A stretch of DNA of 64,000 nucleotides from an uncultured Endomicrobiia bacterium (GTDB lineage: Bacteria > Elusimicrobiota > Endomicrobiia > DTEH01). The stretch is from NCBI GenBank assembly GCA_937936785.1, contig CALDDQ010000005.1, positions 62,001-126,000 on the forward strand, written 5' to 3'. This document shows, piece by piece, positions 37,262 to 46,866 of the stretch (the stretch's first letter is position 1; every line of letters begins with the position of its first letter). The notes below the pieces were generated by a model that was not told the origin of the DNA, ran no database searches, and was given only the letters and a program-made list of their open reading frames with translations. The position numbers and the translations under genes are program-made.

Positions 37262-38198
37262 TCAAAACTCCATCAATAAAAATTCTTACCTTAGCATTTT
37301 TTTTAGGCAATATGTATAAGGCTATTTTACTTCCAGGTAAAGTAAGTTGATTATATAAATTTTTCTCTCCATCAGTACTCACTTGAACTATCTTAACATT
37401 TTTGGCAGCTGTTCCAATTGGAGGAATTTCATAAATAAAATTTGGTTCTTTTGTTTCTCCTGAAATTTTTGTATCTTCAAAAATTTTTGGTACAACTATC
37501 TCTATTATGTCATTACTTGTGACAACAGTATCAGGCAAAGGTTTCTGAGATATAACAAAGTTTGATTGACCATAATCAGAAATAGTTTCCACTATCCTAA
37601 TTTCTAAACCATAAGTTTGTGCCCATTTCTGTGCATCTTCAACTTGCCTTGCAACAAAATCAGGCATTAAAATAATATTTTCTGGTGGTATTCCTCGTGA
37701 TATAACAAAGTTTACTGCAGTATTTCTATCTACAACAGAACTTTCTGGAGGGTCTTGTGACATAATTTTGTTTTTTTGGTACTTTAAAGAATATGTTTCT
37801 GTAACAGTTCCTACTATCAAATTATATTGTCGTAACAAAATCTCTGCTTTACGCCGTTCCTCGCCTATTAGATTGGGAACAAAAACTTTTTCTCCACCTA
37901 AACTTACAATCACATTAATATATCTTCCTTCTCTAACAACCATACCAAATTTGGGATTCTGAGTAATAACTGTTCCCATTGGCAAATTTGGATCAAAACT
38001 TTCTCCAATTTTTTTTAGTCCTAACCCAGATCTGGAAACAATATTAAGTGCGTCAATAATCGACTTACCTTCAACATTTGGTACTACTACTTCTTTGTTT
38101 GAATGAATAAAATTTTTTACAGATATATCTAGCAAAACAAAACTTACACCCAATACAATAAACCAAAAAAAAATTTTTATTATGAGTTTATATTTCAT
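37248..38198 (-). CDS. Membrane-anchored PASTA-domain protein without kinase
   Basis: About 316 residues from the ATG at 38198 (TTG at 38216 is the alternative). One N-terminal membrane helix is followed by three PASTA repeats at about 30-95, 97-165 and 170-240; each begins with a V-P-N or M-P-D-F motif. The C-terminal 75 residues are not recognised. PASTA domains bind muropeptides or peptidoglycan precursors. No kinase domain is present, in contrast to PrkC/PknB, whose usual place next to rpe this gene occupies. It may be a peptidoglycan-binding envelope protein. Confidence 0.87.
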   Translation of the reverse strand: MKYKLIIKIFFWFIVLGVSFVLLDISVKNFIHSNKEVVVPNVEGKSIIDALNIVSRSGLGLKKIGESFDPNLPMGTVITQNPKFGMVVREGRYINVIVSLGGEKVFVPNLIGEERRKAEILLRQYNLIVGTVTETYSLKYQKNKIMSQDPPESSVVDRNTAVNFVISRGIPPENIILMPDFVARQVEDAQKWAQTYGLEIRIVETISDYGQSNFVISQKPLPDTVVTSNDIIEIVVPKIFEDTKISGETKEPNFIYEIPPIGTAAKNVKIVQVSTDGEKNLYNQLTLPGSKIALYILPKKNAKVRIFIDGVLIDEK

Positions 38199-38272
38199 AT
38201 TTTTACACTCAAACAAATTTGTTAGTTTTTCTATATAATTTTAAAAAAATATACAATACTATTATCGTAAGT

Positions 38273-41056
38273 TTATATCCCAACATTAATCATAAAATAT
38301 GGTACCAGTCTTGTTTTTTCATCTACCTGTTGTGCATATGTTAATATAAAATTTAACGGATACGATTGAATAATAAAAGTATAAAGTTTTAAACTAATCC
38401 CAGATGAAAATATTTTTTGCACAGTTTTTACATCTATTCCATAGTCAAAAAATATTTCTAAATATAATCCTTTAAAAAACAAATCTGGAAACATAAACCA
38501 CATATAATAATTAATGTCATAAACCAACGGCATTCTAAAACCAACCGTGCCATACAATATTTCTCTTGAATAAATATCTCTTTCAACTCCACGAACCGCA
38601 TTGTAACTGTTAAGTTTAAACAAAACTTCATCTCTACCAGTGTTTAAATTATAGTTTATCTTAGTAAACAAACTATACTCTTTCCCTAAATCAAAATAAT
38701 TAATAAAATTGTATTTAAATATTTTATATGAATAATCACCATCAAATATTTTATCTGAAATTTGTATCATAAATCTCTGATAATTACCTTGGGTAGGTTC
38801 AAGATATTTTCTTACAAGAGTATAATATGCATAAGTTAAAGTAACAATATTTTCTTTAAAAAAATTTTTTTTGCCATATAACTCATAATTATGCTCTATA
38901 ATTGGATATCCTAAAAATACGCCAAAATCAGAGTTTTTATTTATAGGATAAGATACACCAAAATTTATCTCATTATATTTTCTAAATATTTTTTCGTAAT
39001 AATTATAATAATTATTTTCACCCAATAGCCCTAAAAAAAATTTTGTCCTAAAACGCGAATATTGATAACTTAAATTGTACGAAAAATTTTTATCCCCTAA
39101 CATTAAAGAATATAAACTCAAATTATTTTCGCCTATCATATCAGACCCTTGCCAATAAATAATTGCTGCAAGTCCATCTAAAGACGAATAATATAAAAAT
39201 GGTAAAAACAAATCTGTTGAAAAATTAAATTTATATTTCTTTTGAAAATATTTTTTTTCTACCAAATTTTTTAACTCAAAATCTTTATTTTCAACAATAA
39301 ATCCTAATGTATTATTATATAAATTTTCATAGTTAAACTCTTGAACAAAAATTTGGCTTTCAAAATTTCTATAGTAACAAAAATAAATTTTTCCATCATT
39401 ATAATGAGGATGATATATCCCTCCTATAACATTTGTTAATTTATTATTTTTATCATTATTTAATTCTTTATAAAAAATATTATAAACACCAAAAAATTGT
39501 TTTTCATAATTTTCATGATAATCACTTATAAACAAAATTTTATCTTCAGAAATAAAATTTGGATAATATTCATCAGATAAAGTTTTAGAAATATTTTGTT
39601 GTAAATTATTTTCAATGTCAAGAACAACAATATCTGTCTGATATGTATGTAACCCATTCTCATATTCTTTTATATTTTTTACACAAAAAAATTCTTTTGC
39701 ATAAGCAATTTTTTTTTCGTTAGGTGAAACTGTAACGTGGAATTTATATTCTCCATCAAAAGTTATTTTCCTTAATTCTAAACTGTTTAAATTATAAAAA
39801 TATATATCTGTCTGACTATTTTTTGTGCCAACTACTGCAATCAAATCACTATATGGAAAAATATACTGAGAATTTATAAAATCTAATCCTTCAATTCTAA
39901 TCATTTTCATTTTTTTATTTTTAATATTATATAGATATAAGTAACTCGTATTATTTTTTATCCCAGAAAAACATAACAATCCATTTTTAGAAACTGAAAT
40001 TCGTTCTAAATTTATATAATCAACATAACTTTTTAATTTTTCTCTGTTTATTAACACATTTTCTTTCCCTGTTGTAAGTGATTTTATATAAAAAACTTGT
40101 TGTCCTGATGGATCACCTAAATAAATTAATTTGTCCTCATAAGTTATAGGTAAATTATATTTAGTCGGAAATATTGTTTTTTTAGTAATTCTATATTTTT
40201 CATCAAAATCTGTCATTGAATTTATCTTAACTTCATAATTGTATTGCATAATCATTTCTTCTTTAAATTTTCTATCTAAACTTTTTATATCAGTTCCACA
40301 AACTATGTTTAAAACAGTATTTGGATCAAATTTGTCTCTAAAAACATATAATAAATCCACAACACGTTTATCACCATACTCTTTAGCAATGTACTCCATA
40401 AGTTTTGCTGATTGTTCATAGGCAGGTAAAATAGTATGTGGTTTTAAATGTGCAAAATTATGCAAATGTTCTATTGGGATAAGTTTCCCTGAAACTGCCA
40501 TATCACGAACCATCATTTCTTGTTCTGTACGTACAAAATCTCGTGAACGATATTCTGCAAGTCCTTCCATTAACCAATACGGATAAAATACAGATTTTAA
40601 TAACCGTGGTGTACGCCAAAAACCTGAATATAGAATATTAAACTGTATTTCGTGTATAAATTCATGATTTATAACATGTTGAAACTTTTTCTTAGAACCT
40701 TCAAACGGTAGCAAAATCCTATTTTTAAACGCTTCTGTTACACCACCAGTTCCTTCAGAAACATCTAAAATTGTGTTTTGAAAAAAATTTTTCTTACCAT
40801 AGAATAAAAAGAATGGTATCCTATTTTCAAATTTAGTTCTAAAAAATTCTGTCTCTTTTACAAATGTGGTTTCTAAAAAATCTTCAGTTAAATTAAAAAT
40901 TGGTACAACTTCATCCCTGGAAAAATATACTTCAAAATTGTCAGTAGTGAATATTTTATAATTTAAAACTTCTGTCTTTATAGAATAAACTTTTTGTTCA
41001 GAAAAAATAATAATGAACAAAAATATCAGCAAAATTATTTTTTTACTAAACTTCAT
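38273..41056 (-). CDS. Gluzincin (MA-type) peptidase with propeller and C-terminal beta-barrel-like region
   Basis: A 927-residue protein. It has a signal peptide (about 1-25) and an MA-clan peptidase domain with HEFIH at 131-135 and the downstream glutamate in WLMEGLAEY (E164). Residues 300-620 contain repeated strands resembling TolB/PD40 propeller blades (YLYNIKNKKMKMI, IYFYNLNSLELRKITF, KIAYAKEF). The last 280 residues are rich in alternating aromatic and polar strands (NYNLNTGRDEVLF) and end like an outer-membrane barrel. It is probably an outer-membrane-anchored protease or a degenerate relative; substrate unknown. Confidence 0.78.
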   Translation of the reverse strand: MKFSKKIILLIFLFIIIFSEQKVYSIKTEVLNYKIFTTDNFEVYFSRDEVVPIFNLTEDFLETTFVKETEFFRTKFENRIPFFLFYGKKNFFQNTILDVSEGTGGVTEAFKNRILLPFEGSKKKFQHVINHEFIHEIQFNILYSGFWRTPRLLKSVFYPYWLMEGLAEYRSRDFVRTEQEMMVRDMAVSGKLIPIEHLHNFAHLKPHTILPAYEQSAKLMEYIAKEYGDKRVVDLLYVFRDKFDPNTVLNIVCGTDIKSLDRKFKEEMIMQYNYEVKINSMTDFDEKYRITKKTIFPTKYNLPITYEDKLIYLGDPSGQQVFYIKSLTTGKENVLINREKLKSYVDYINLERISVSKNGLLCFSGIKNNTSYLYLYNIKNKKMKMIRIEGLDFINSQYIFPYSDLIAVVGTKNSQTDIYFYNLNSLELRKITFDGEYKFHVTVSPNEKKIAYAKEFFCVKNIKEYENGLHTYQTDIVVLDIENNLQQNISKTLSDEYYPNFISEDKILFISDYHENYEKQFFGVYNIFYKELNNDKNNKLTNVIGGIYHPHYNDGKIYFCYYRNFESQIFVQEFNYENLYNNTLGFIVENKDFELKNLVEKKYFQKKYKFNFSTDLFLPFLYYSSLDGLAAIIYWQGSDMIGENNLSLYSLMLGDKNFSYNLSYQYSRFRTKFFLGLLGENNYYNYYEKIFRKYNEINFGVSYPINKNSDFGVFLGYPIIEHNYELYGKKNFFKENIVTLTYAYYTLVRKYLEPTQGNYQRFMIQISDKIFDGDYSYKIFKYNFINYFDLGKEYSLFTKINYNLNTGRDEVLFKLNSYNAVRGVERDIYSREILYGTVGFRMPLVYDINYYMWFMFPDLFFKGLYLEIFFDYGIDVKTVQKIFSSGISLKLYTFIIQSYPLNFILTYAQQVDEKTRLVPYFMINVGI

Positions 41057-41058
41057 TT

Positions 41059-41289
41059 CTATCTACATGTAGAACAACTATTTCCTGAACAACTTCCACA
41101 ACTACTTGATGAAAATGTAGAATTATCACTAGAATTTTTTTCCGAATAACCACAAGATGAATTAAACAAAGACATCTTTTTTATCAATTCTTTACTTTTG
41201 CATTTAGGACATTCAGCCACTTCGCCCGAATATAACAATAATTCAAATTCTTCATTACATTTTTTACATTTATACTCATAAATCGGCAT
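41059..41289 (-). CDS. FmdB-like zinc-ribbon protein
   Basis: About 76 residues from the ATG at 41289, chosen because AAGGAGG lies just upstream. The N-terminal zinc ribbon MPIYEYKCKKCNEEFE and AECPKCKS match the FmdB family. The C-terminal third is Ser- and Cys-rich (SSSSCGSC, SCSTC), which could bind additional metal. FmdB proteins are suggested regulators, but function is not established. The gene overlaps neither neighbour and is between the EnvC-like and protease genes. Confidence 0.87.
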   Translation of the reverse strand: MPIYEYKCKKCNEEFELLLYSGEVAECPKCKSKELIKKMSLFNSSCGYSEKNSSDNSTFSSSSCGSCSGNSCSTCR

Positions 41290-41297
41290 ATTTTTAT

Positions 41298-41304
41298 CCT
41301 CCTT
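41298..41304 (-). promoter_or_regulatory. Shine-Dalgarno setting the FmdB-like start
   Basis: Minus-strand AAGGAGG sits eight bases before the ATG at 41289, supporting the short form. Confidence 0.7.
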
Positions 41305-41305
41305 T

Positions 41306-42412
41306 TTATTCAAAATATAATTCAGGATTTACAGGAATTAAATTTTTTCTTAATTCAAAATAAACCTGACCAAAAGAATTGGTTTTACCAATAACCTGTT
41401 TTTTTAAAACTTTTTGTCCTTCACTAACCAATATTTCTCCAAGCTGACCATAGACAGAATATACTTCATCTTTGTGTTCAATAATTACCATTTTACCATA
41501 ACTACGAAAATTGTTTGATACAAAGATAACTTTACCACTCTCTACCACAAAAATATCTATATCTGCCATTGACTGGAACGTTACTCCGTTACGTATTATT
41601 GCAGTATCTTCTTTAACATTTTTTTCTTTACCGAATCTATTTACTATTTCTCCCACAACTGGTTTTGGAAACTTTCTATCAATAACAGGTAAATCTATTG
41701 CGCGAATTGTAGTTTGTCTTTGTTGTTGCTGTTGTTGACGTTGTAATTTTTTTAACAAATCTTCTAAACTATTCTGTGTTTTTTTTAACTGTTCAATTTC
41801 TTGTTCTATCTTTACCTTGTCTCTTCTAAGTTGCGTAAGCAAATCGTTTTTTTTTATAAACAAATCGCTTTGTTGTTTACGTTTTTGTACAAGATCATTT
41901 TTATATTTCTCAAGTTCAGATTTCTGTTTTGTATATTCTTTGCTTATTTTAATATTATATTCTTGTTTTAGTTTTATATTTTGTAGTTCTTCATACCTTT
42001 GTTTTATTGCAAGCTTTTTTATTTTTTTTATCATATTATCTTCATAAAATGGTGTTTGTATTACATGTTCTAAAACATATCTGTTCAATTCAATACCTAA
42101 AAATTTTCTGTAAAATTCAATATCATTGTTTAATATTTCTATTTGATTTGAAATAACGATTAGCCTTTTTTCTATATTGTCTATCTTTTGTTTTAACGAT
42201 TGTTCTTCCATGTCAATCTTTTTAATCTCTAAATCTAACTTTTTCAACTCTTTTGATATATCTGTTTCTTTTTTTACATATCTGTCTTTTGTAACAATTT
42301 TTTCTGTAATTAAATCTTTTGTTTTTTTAAGTTCTTCTTTTGTTTTTTCGACTTTACCATTAAATAAAAAAGATACGAAAAAAATCAATATTATTATTTT
42401 AATAATTTTCAT
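41306..42412 (-). CDS. EnvC-like coiled-coil protein with degenerate M23 domain
   Basis: A 368-residue protein with an N-terminal hydrophobic export signal, then coiled coil from about 20 to 230 including a Q-rich patch (QRQQQQQQR). The C-terminal M23-like domain keeps the fold (IIEHKDEVYSVYGQLGEILVSEGQKV) but lacks the zinc ligands: the HxxxD position reads RNGVTFQ and the HxH position reads VYFEL. This is the EnvC pattern: an amidase activator acting with FtsEX. The gene follows the FtsX-like gene by 2 nt. Confidence 0.82.
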   Translation of the reverse strand: MKIIKIIILIFFVSFLFNGKVEKTKEELKKTKDLITEKIVTKDRYVKKETDISKELKKLDLEIKKIDMEEQSLKQKIDNIEKRLIVISNQIEILNNDIEFYRKFLGIELNRYVLEHVIQTPFYEDNMIKKIKKLAIKQRYEELQNIKLKQEYNIKISKEYTKQKSELEKYKNDLVQKRKQQSDLFIKKNDLLTQLRRDKVKIEQEIEQLKKTQNSLEDLLKKLQRQQQQQQRQTTIRAIDLPVIDRKFPKPVVGEIVNRFGKEKNVKEDTAIIRNGVTFQSMADIDIFVVESGKVIFVSNNFRSYGKMVIIEHKDEVYSVYGQLGEILVSEGQKVLKKQVIGKTNSFGQVYFELRKNLIPVNPELYFE

Positions 42413-42414
42413 TT

Positions 42415-43140
42415 CTATTTAGTTAAATTCAAACTACTTATACATACTAGTATTATTGCAAAATAAGTAATTAGTAAATTGAAGTTAAACACAATCTCTA
42501 CATTAATAATTTTCATAACTTGAAAACCAAAAATCTCTACTATTAGACCAATTATAAAAACAAAAACACTCTCTAATAAAAATATTTTTTTAGTAACATA
42601 TATATTATATAAAAAATATCCAACAATAAACATCCCTGTTACAATAATTACCACTTTTAAAATCAAGAAATATTTTTTTATCAAAGTCAATCTATTTAAA
42701 TATGAAAAAAGATTATAATCATAGATTATCTCTTTTATATCTTTTATTTTTTTGCCTTCTTCCAAAAACATCTGTAAACTTATATAATCAAAATTCAATA
42801 GTTTTAACTTAATAATATCAGGAAACGGATTTTTTGTAATCAAAGTTGATAAATGTTTTAATTCTTCTCTACTATAAACTATTTCCCACACATCTTTCTT
42901 GGTTAAAAGTTTTTTTTGATCAAATTTTAATTTATCATACTTGTTTACTAGTTCTGATATTATATTAACACTCTTTTCTAAATCTTTACTTTCAGTAATT
43001 ATAATATTAATTTCAAACTTTTCTAATAACCGTTTTTCTAACCACGTATACACTCTTTCAATATTATGAAAAATTAGCAAACTAAATAATACAATTAAAC
43101 CCAAAAATATTCTAAAAAAAACATTAAATATTTCTTTCAT
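42415..43140 (-). CDS. ftsX: FtsX-like permease subunit
   Basis: A 241-residue protein with one N-terminal membrane helix, a periplasmic domain of about 120 residues, then three C-terminal helices. The NPFPDIIKLKLL segment near 103-114 is the NPLPxSF-type motif of FtsX. It is short (FtsX is usually near 300) and the C-terminal membrane domain is divergent. FtsX works with the ATPase FtsE, whose gene is not in this window. GGAGG lies nine bases before the start. Immediate linkage to an EnvC-like gene is the main support. Confidence 0.65.
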   Translation of the reverse strand: MKEIFNVFFRIFLGLIVLFSLLIFHNIERVYTWLEKRLLEKFEINIIITESKDLEKSVNIISELVNKYDKLKFDQKKLLTKKDVWEIVYSREELKHLSTLITKNPFPDIIKLKLLNFDYISLQMFLEEGKKIKDIKEIIYDYNLFSYLNRLTLIKKYFLILKVVIIVTGMFIVGYFLYNIYVTKKIFLLESVFVFIIGLIVEIFGFQVMKIINVEIVFNFNLLITYFAIILVCISSLNLTK

Positions 43141-43173
43141 TAAAAAATTCCTCCAAAATAAAATTATTAAAAT

Positions 43174-44232
43174 TTATATATATCCCTGCTGTTTAAAACT
43201 TAATATTTTATTAACTATAATTGTTTTATATTTTTTACAAACATTTTCATATTCTATGTCAACTCCATGAATAAATCTTCTTATCAAATCTAAATTTATA
43301 TCATTCATATTTACTACATATTCATTATAATTATTAAAATCATACATAAAATTTTTTAATTTATTTTCATTAGAAATACACAAAAATTTTGTCCCACAAA
43401 CAATACATCCTAACATCGCATGAAATCTTGAAACAATAGCAACATGAATCTGTGAAATAATATTAAACAAACTATTCGTATTATCCCATACAAAACAACT
43501 TACCCCTCTTAAATTACTCATAACATCTAACACAAACTTATAATCTTCACTACAAAAATCCGTTCCTATATGCATTGGAACAAAAACAATACCAAAATTT
43601 TTTTTCAATTTATCACACAACTTTATCACATTTTCTAATTCTTTTTTATAAACCTTTCTATCTGGAATCTTTAAAAATAAACCTATTACACCATCTTTAT
43701 TTTTTTTACTAAAATTTTTGTGTTTAGAGAAAATTATATCAGGAAAAAATTCAACATTAATTTTTTTTGACAAAGATTTAATCTTTTTTACTTCATTATA
43801 ATTTCTCACCCCAAGAAAATCTATTTTTTCAAACACCTTCATAACTTTCCTTTTATTTCTTTCACCAACATCCATTTCTGTCCCCAACACTAACACCTTT
43901 TTTTTAAACATTTTAGCTAAATTTATTATCCATAAGTAATATAACAAACTCTTATTACTCGTTTTATCTTGAAACAATCCTCCACTACAAACTAAAGTAT
44001 TTGATTTTAGTATTACAAAAAATATCTTAATCCAATTCCAACGATTAACAAAACTTATACCTTTATATTTATGACATAAATCATTTCTATGAACAAAATT
44101 ATTTTTGTTTAAATTGTACAATATGTAAACTTGATTTTTTTCTTTTACCAAGAAACCTAACAATGTTTCTAACAATAATTCGTCGCCATAATTGTTAAAT
44201 CCAAAATATCCAAAAACTACAACTTTTCTCAT
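43174..44232 (-). CDS. csaB: Polysaccharide pyruvyl transferase, CsaB-like
   Basis: A 352-residue protein with GYFGFNNYGDELLLETLL at the start, GGLFQDKTSNKSLLYYLW near 83-100 and GVRNYNEVKKI near 140-150, as in CsaB. In Gram-positives and some deep-branching bacteria CsaB adds ketal pyruvate to a secondary cell-wall polysaccharide that anchors SLH-domain proteins. Its start overlaps the DUF5693 gene by 4 nt, and those two families are commonly paired. Confidence 0.85.
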   Translation of the reverse strand: MRKVVVFGYFGFNNYGDELLLETLLGFLVKEKNQVYILYNLNKNNFVHRNDLCHKYKGISFVNRWNWIKIFFVILKSNTLVCSGGLFQDKTSNKSLLYYLWIINLAKMFKKKVLVLGTEMDVGERNKRKVMKVFEKIDFLGVRNYNEVKKIKSLSKKINVEFFPDIIFSKHKNFSKKNKDGVIGLFLKIPDRKVYKKELENVIKLCDKLKKNFGIVFVPMHIGTDFCSEDYKFVLDVMSNLRGVSCFVWDNTNSLFNIISQIHVAIVSRFHAMLGCIVCGTKFLCISNENKLKNFMYDFNNYNEYVVNMNDINLDLIRRFIHGVDIEYENVCKKYKTIIVNKILSFKQQGYI

Positions 44233-45689
44233 AATGTCTTTCTAAAAAACAAAATAATCTGTTTATACAAAACTATTAAAAATTTTCCTAAAACTAACCC
44301 AATTAACATTCCTGTTATAGTTCTCAAAATATTAATATGTATAGGAGTATGAACATGTAAAAAAGTATTCAATATTGATACTTGTCCTATCACACTTAAC
44401 CATAAAAACATTTTTCCAAAAATATTTTTTGGCGCTTTCTTTAACAAAAACAATGCAAAAACCAATATTGGCTGTCCAAAAAATACTTCTTTAAATCTTG
44501 GACGAAATAAAATTATATTTTCTATAAAATTTCTAAACATAAGTTCATAAGACAAAACCAAATCACGACTTATATTCCCCATCCTTATAACAATATAATA
44601 AATCCCTAAAAAAGCAAAAAAACTTATAATTAAATCTTTTATTTTTAAATTATAATTTAAAATTATTTTTAAATCCTTAAGTTCAAATATTGTCAGTGAT
44701 AAAATAATTATTGGTAACAAAAACATGAATTTAATACCACTTATGTTTTCATTTAAGACTACATAATCGTAACTTTGTAATAAACCATAACTTAAAATAC
44801 CAATAAAAATATTAACAAAGTTTATTGCAAAAAAATTTATTTCCTTAATCTTTATTTTTTTTGTAAAATATTTATAACAAAAAATTAGTCCTACCATGTG
44901 TAAAAAAAATACTATAATATTTGTTATCTTATATATTTTACCAAAATTTATTGTTGAATATTTTTTAAAATTAAACTCCTGACTAAAAACATTTTTATTT
45001 TGAAGCACAACATTTCTAATGATATCACTCTTTTCTTCTAAAGATAAAAATTCAGAAGTGACAATATAAATTACTTTACAACTTCGTTCCTTGATAGCTT
45101 TTCGAACTTTTAAAAGATAATCTTTATCTAACAAATTAGTATCTAAAACAAATGTTCTTGCAACATTTTGTTTTATTTTTGCAACTTTACCTAATGTTTC
45201 TTTGTTAAACTCAAAGTTTAAACATATCAAATCATTTTTTCTAACTAAATCACCAATTTTAGGTAATAAAAAATTTGTACCTATATTAATAATTCTTGAA
45301 TTAGAAATTTTATAGTTTATAGGTTCCACTAATACAGTAAATATTTTATCACGATTTTTTCTTATAAAACTTTCTATTAGTTTGAAATCATAATTTTTAT
45401 CTGGAATAACTTTTATCCCTATATTAAATCCTTTTTGTGACAAAAAATTAAAATTATCTATAAATCTTTCATCCCAGTTTAATATAATAGATTTTATTCC
45501 TAATTCAAAAATTCTATTAAAAAATTCCTCTTTGTTAACTTGTTCATAAACATTTTCATCAATATCTAATAAAAAAGTTATACTTTGTGTTTCTTTATCC
45601 CACACATAACGGTTTTTAATGTTTATGGCAGCAAAGTAAGATAAAAATAATAACAATGCAATAACCAAAATTTTAAGAAAAGATTTCAT
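44229..45689 (-). CDS. DUF5693-family membrane protein
   Basis: A 486-residue protein with one N-terminal helix, a soluble region with a TIM-barrel-like strand pattern up to 240, and about six C-terminal helices. The conserved RMGNISRDLVLSYELMFRNFIE and FRPRFKEVFFGQPIL segments match DUF5693. The family is unstudied; the constant link with csaB suggests a role in pyruvylated envelope polysaccharide. It lies 10 nt after the GlgM-type gene. Confidence 0.8.
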   Translation of the reverse strand: MKSFLKILVIALLLFLSYFAAINIKNRYVWDKETQSITFLLDIDENVYEQVNKEEFFNRIFELGIKSIILNWDERFIDNFNFLSQKGFNIGIKVIPDKNYDFKLIESFIRKNRDKIFTVLVEPINYKISNSRIINIGTNFLLPKIGDLVRKNDLICLNFEFNKETLGKVAKIKQNVARTFVLDTNLLDKDYLLKVRKAIKERSCKVIYIVTSEFLSLEEKSDIIRNVVLQNKNVFSQEFNFKKYSTINFGKIYKITNIIVFFLHMVGLIFCYKYFTKKIKIKEINFFAINFVNIFIGILSYGLLQSYDYVVLNENISGIKFMFLLPIIILSLTIFELKDLKIILNYNLKIKDLIISFFAFLGIYYIVIRMGNISRDLVLSYELMFRNFIENIILFRPRFKEVFFGQPILVFALFLLKKAPKNIFGKMFLWLSVIGQVSILNTFLHVHTPIHINILRTITGMLIGLVLGKFLIVLYKQIILFFRKTL

Positions 45690-45698
45690 TGAAAGATT

Positions 45699-46838
45699 TT
45701 ACACTAGTTTTTCATACAACCTTTTTGTCTTTTTTGCAATATAATCCCAACCAAAAAACTTTTCAACCCGTTCCTTACCTTTTTGACCAAACTTTTTAGC
45801 CATAGATTCGTTTTTAATTAACAAATTTATATGTTTTGCAATTTCTTTTGGTTTTCCTGGTGGGACTAAAAATCCTGTTTGGTTATTCACAACTATTTCT
45901 TTAATTCCACCTACTGCACTGGCAACTACAGGCACTTCACAACTCATAGCTTCTAAATTTATAATTCCAAACGGTTCATAAATTGATGGACAAACAAAAA
46001 CTTTTGCACCACTATATAACTCAATACTTTCTTTTTCATCTAACATTTGATTTATCCAGATAATATTTTTTTTTGTCTTAGCTAACTTTGTTATTTCGTC
46101 CAAATATTCTTTCGTATCTGCTCCACTAGTACAAATTACAATTTTTATCCTATTATCAATATAATCAGCTGCATTGATTAAAACTTCAATTCCCTTTTGT
46201 TTTGTTGTTCGGCCAAAAAATAAAATATAATCTTGTTCAATGCCAAACTTTTTTTGTGCGGAACGTGTGTTTACCCGTTTCCATTTTTTTAAATCTATCC
46301 CGTTATGAATAACTTCAACATTTTTTTCTTTAACATTAAAATATTTTAGTATATCTTTTTTCATATCTTGTGACACTGCAATAACTTTGTCTGCATTTTC
46401 AATTGCTAACTTTTCTACCCAAACACTCAAATCATATCCACGCCCAATCTGTTCAACTTTCCATGGTCGTAACGGTTCTAAAGAATGGCATGTTACAACT
46501 AATGCAATATTATATAACTTTTTAATCACATAACCAGCAAATGCGCTATACCATGTATGTGTATGAACAATCTCAGAATCTATTACATCATTAGAAATTA
46601 GTAAATCAGCAGATAATGTTGCTAAAACAGAAGAATGTTTCTCTCTACTATTTTTCAATAAATTCCATTCTCTATAACCCTTAACTAACAAATTTTTACT
46701 CTGACTTTTTTGATTTCCAAAACACCTAACCTCAACTTGCATCAAATTTGATAATTCTTTTGCAAGATTTTTTACATGAACCCCTGCTCCACCATATACA
46801 TATGGCGGGTATTCTTTTGTTACAAAAGTTACTTTCAT
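45699..46838 (-). CDS. glgM: Actinobacterial-type alpha-glucan synthase (GlgA/GlgM family, GT4)
   Basis: About 379 residues from the ATG at 46838, chosen because TTGGAG lies just upstream; the ORF start is TTG. The YPPYVYGGAGVHVKNLAKEL start, VVTCHSLEPLRPWKVEQ and PSIYEPFGIINLEAMSCEVPVVAS match the corynebacterial GlgA family, including mycobacterial GlgM, which makes maltose 1-phosphate for GlgE. GlgE is encoded five kilobases away, so that reaction is likelier than chain elongation; sequence alone does not separate them. Confidence 0.87.
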   Translation of the reverse strand: MKVTFVTKEYPPYVYGGAGVHVKNLAKELSNLMQVEVRCFGNQKSQSKNLLVKGYREWNLLKNSREKHSSVLATLSADLLISNDVIDSEIVHTHTWYSAFAGYVIKKLYNIALVVTCHSLEPLRPWKVEQIGRGYDLSVWVEKLAIENADKVIAVSQDMKKDILKYFNVKEKNVEVIHNGIDLKKWKRVNTRSAQKKFGIEQDYILFFGRTTKQKGIEVLINAADYIDNRIKIVICTSGADTKEYLDEITKLAKTKKNIIWINQMLDEKESIELYSGAKVFVCPSIYEPFGIINLEAMSCEVPVVASAVGGIKEIVVNNQTGFLVPPGKPKEIAKHINLLIKNESMAKKFGQKGKERVEKFFGWDYIAKKTKRLYEKLV

Positions 46839-46866
46839 TTCAAACTCCAAATTAAATAAAAATTAA

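Noticed and set aside
41718-41745. Glutamine codon repeat in the EnvC-like gene as a contingency repeat
   Set aside because: The repeats are trinucleotide-based (CAA/CAG), so changes in number would keep the frame; coiled-coil composition explains it.
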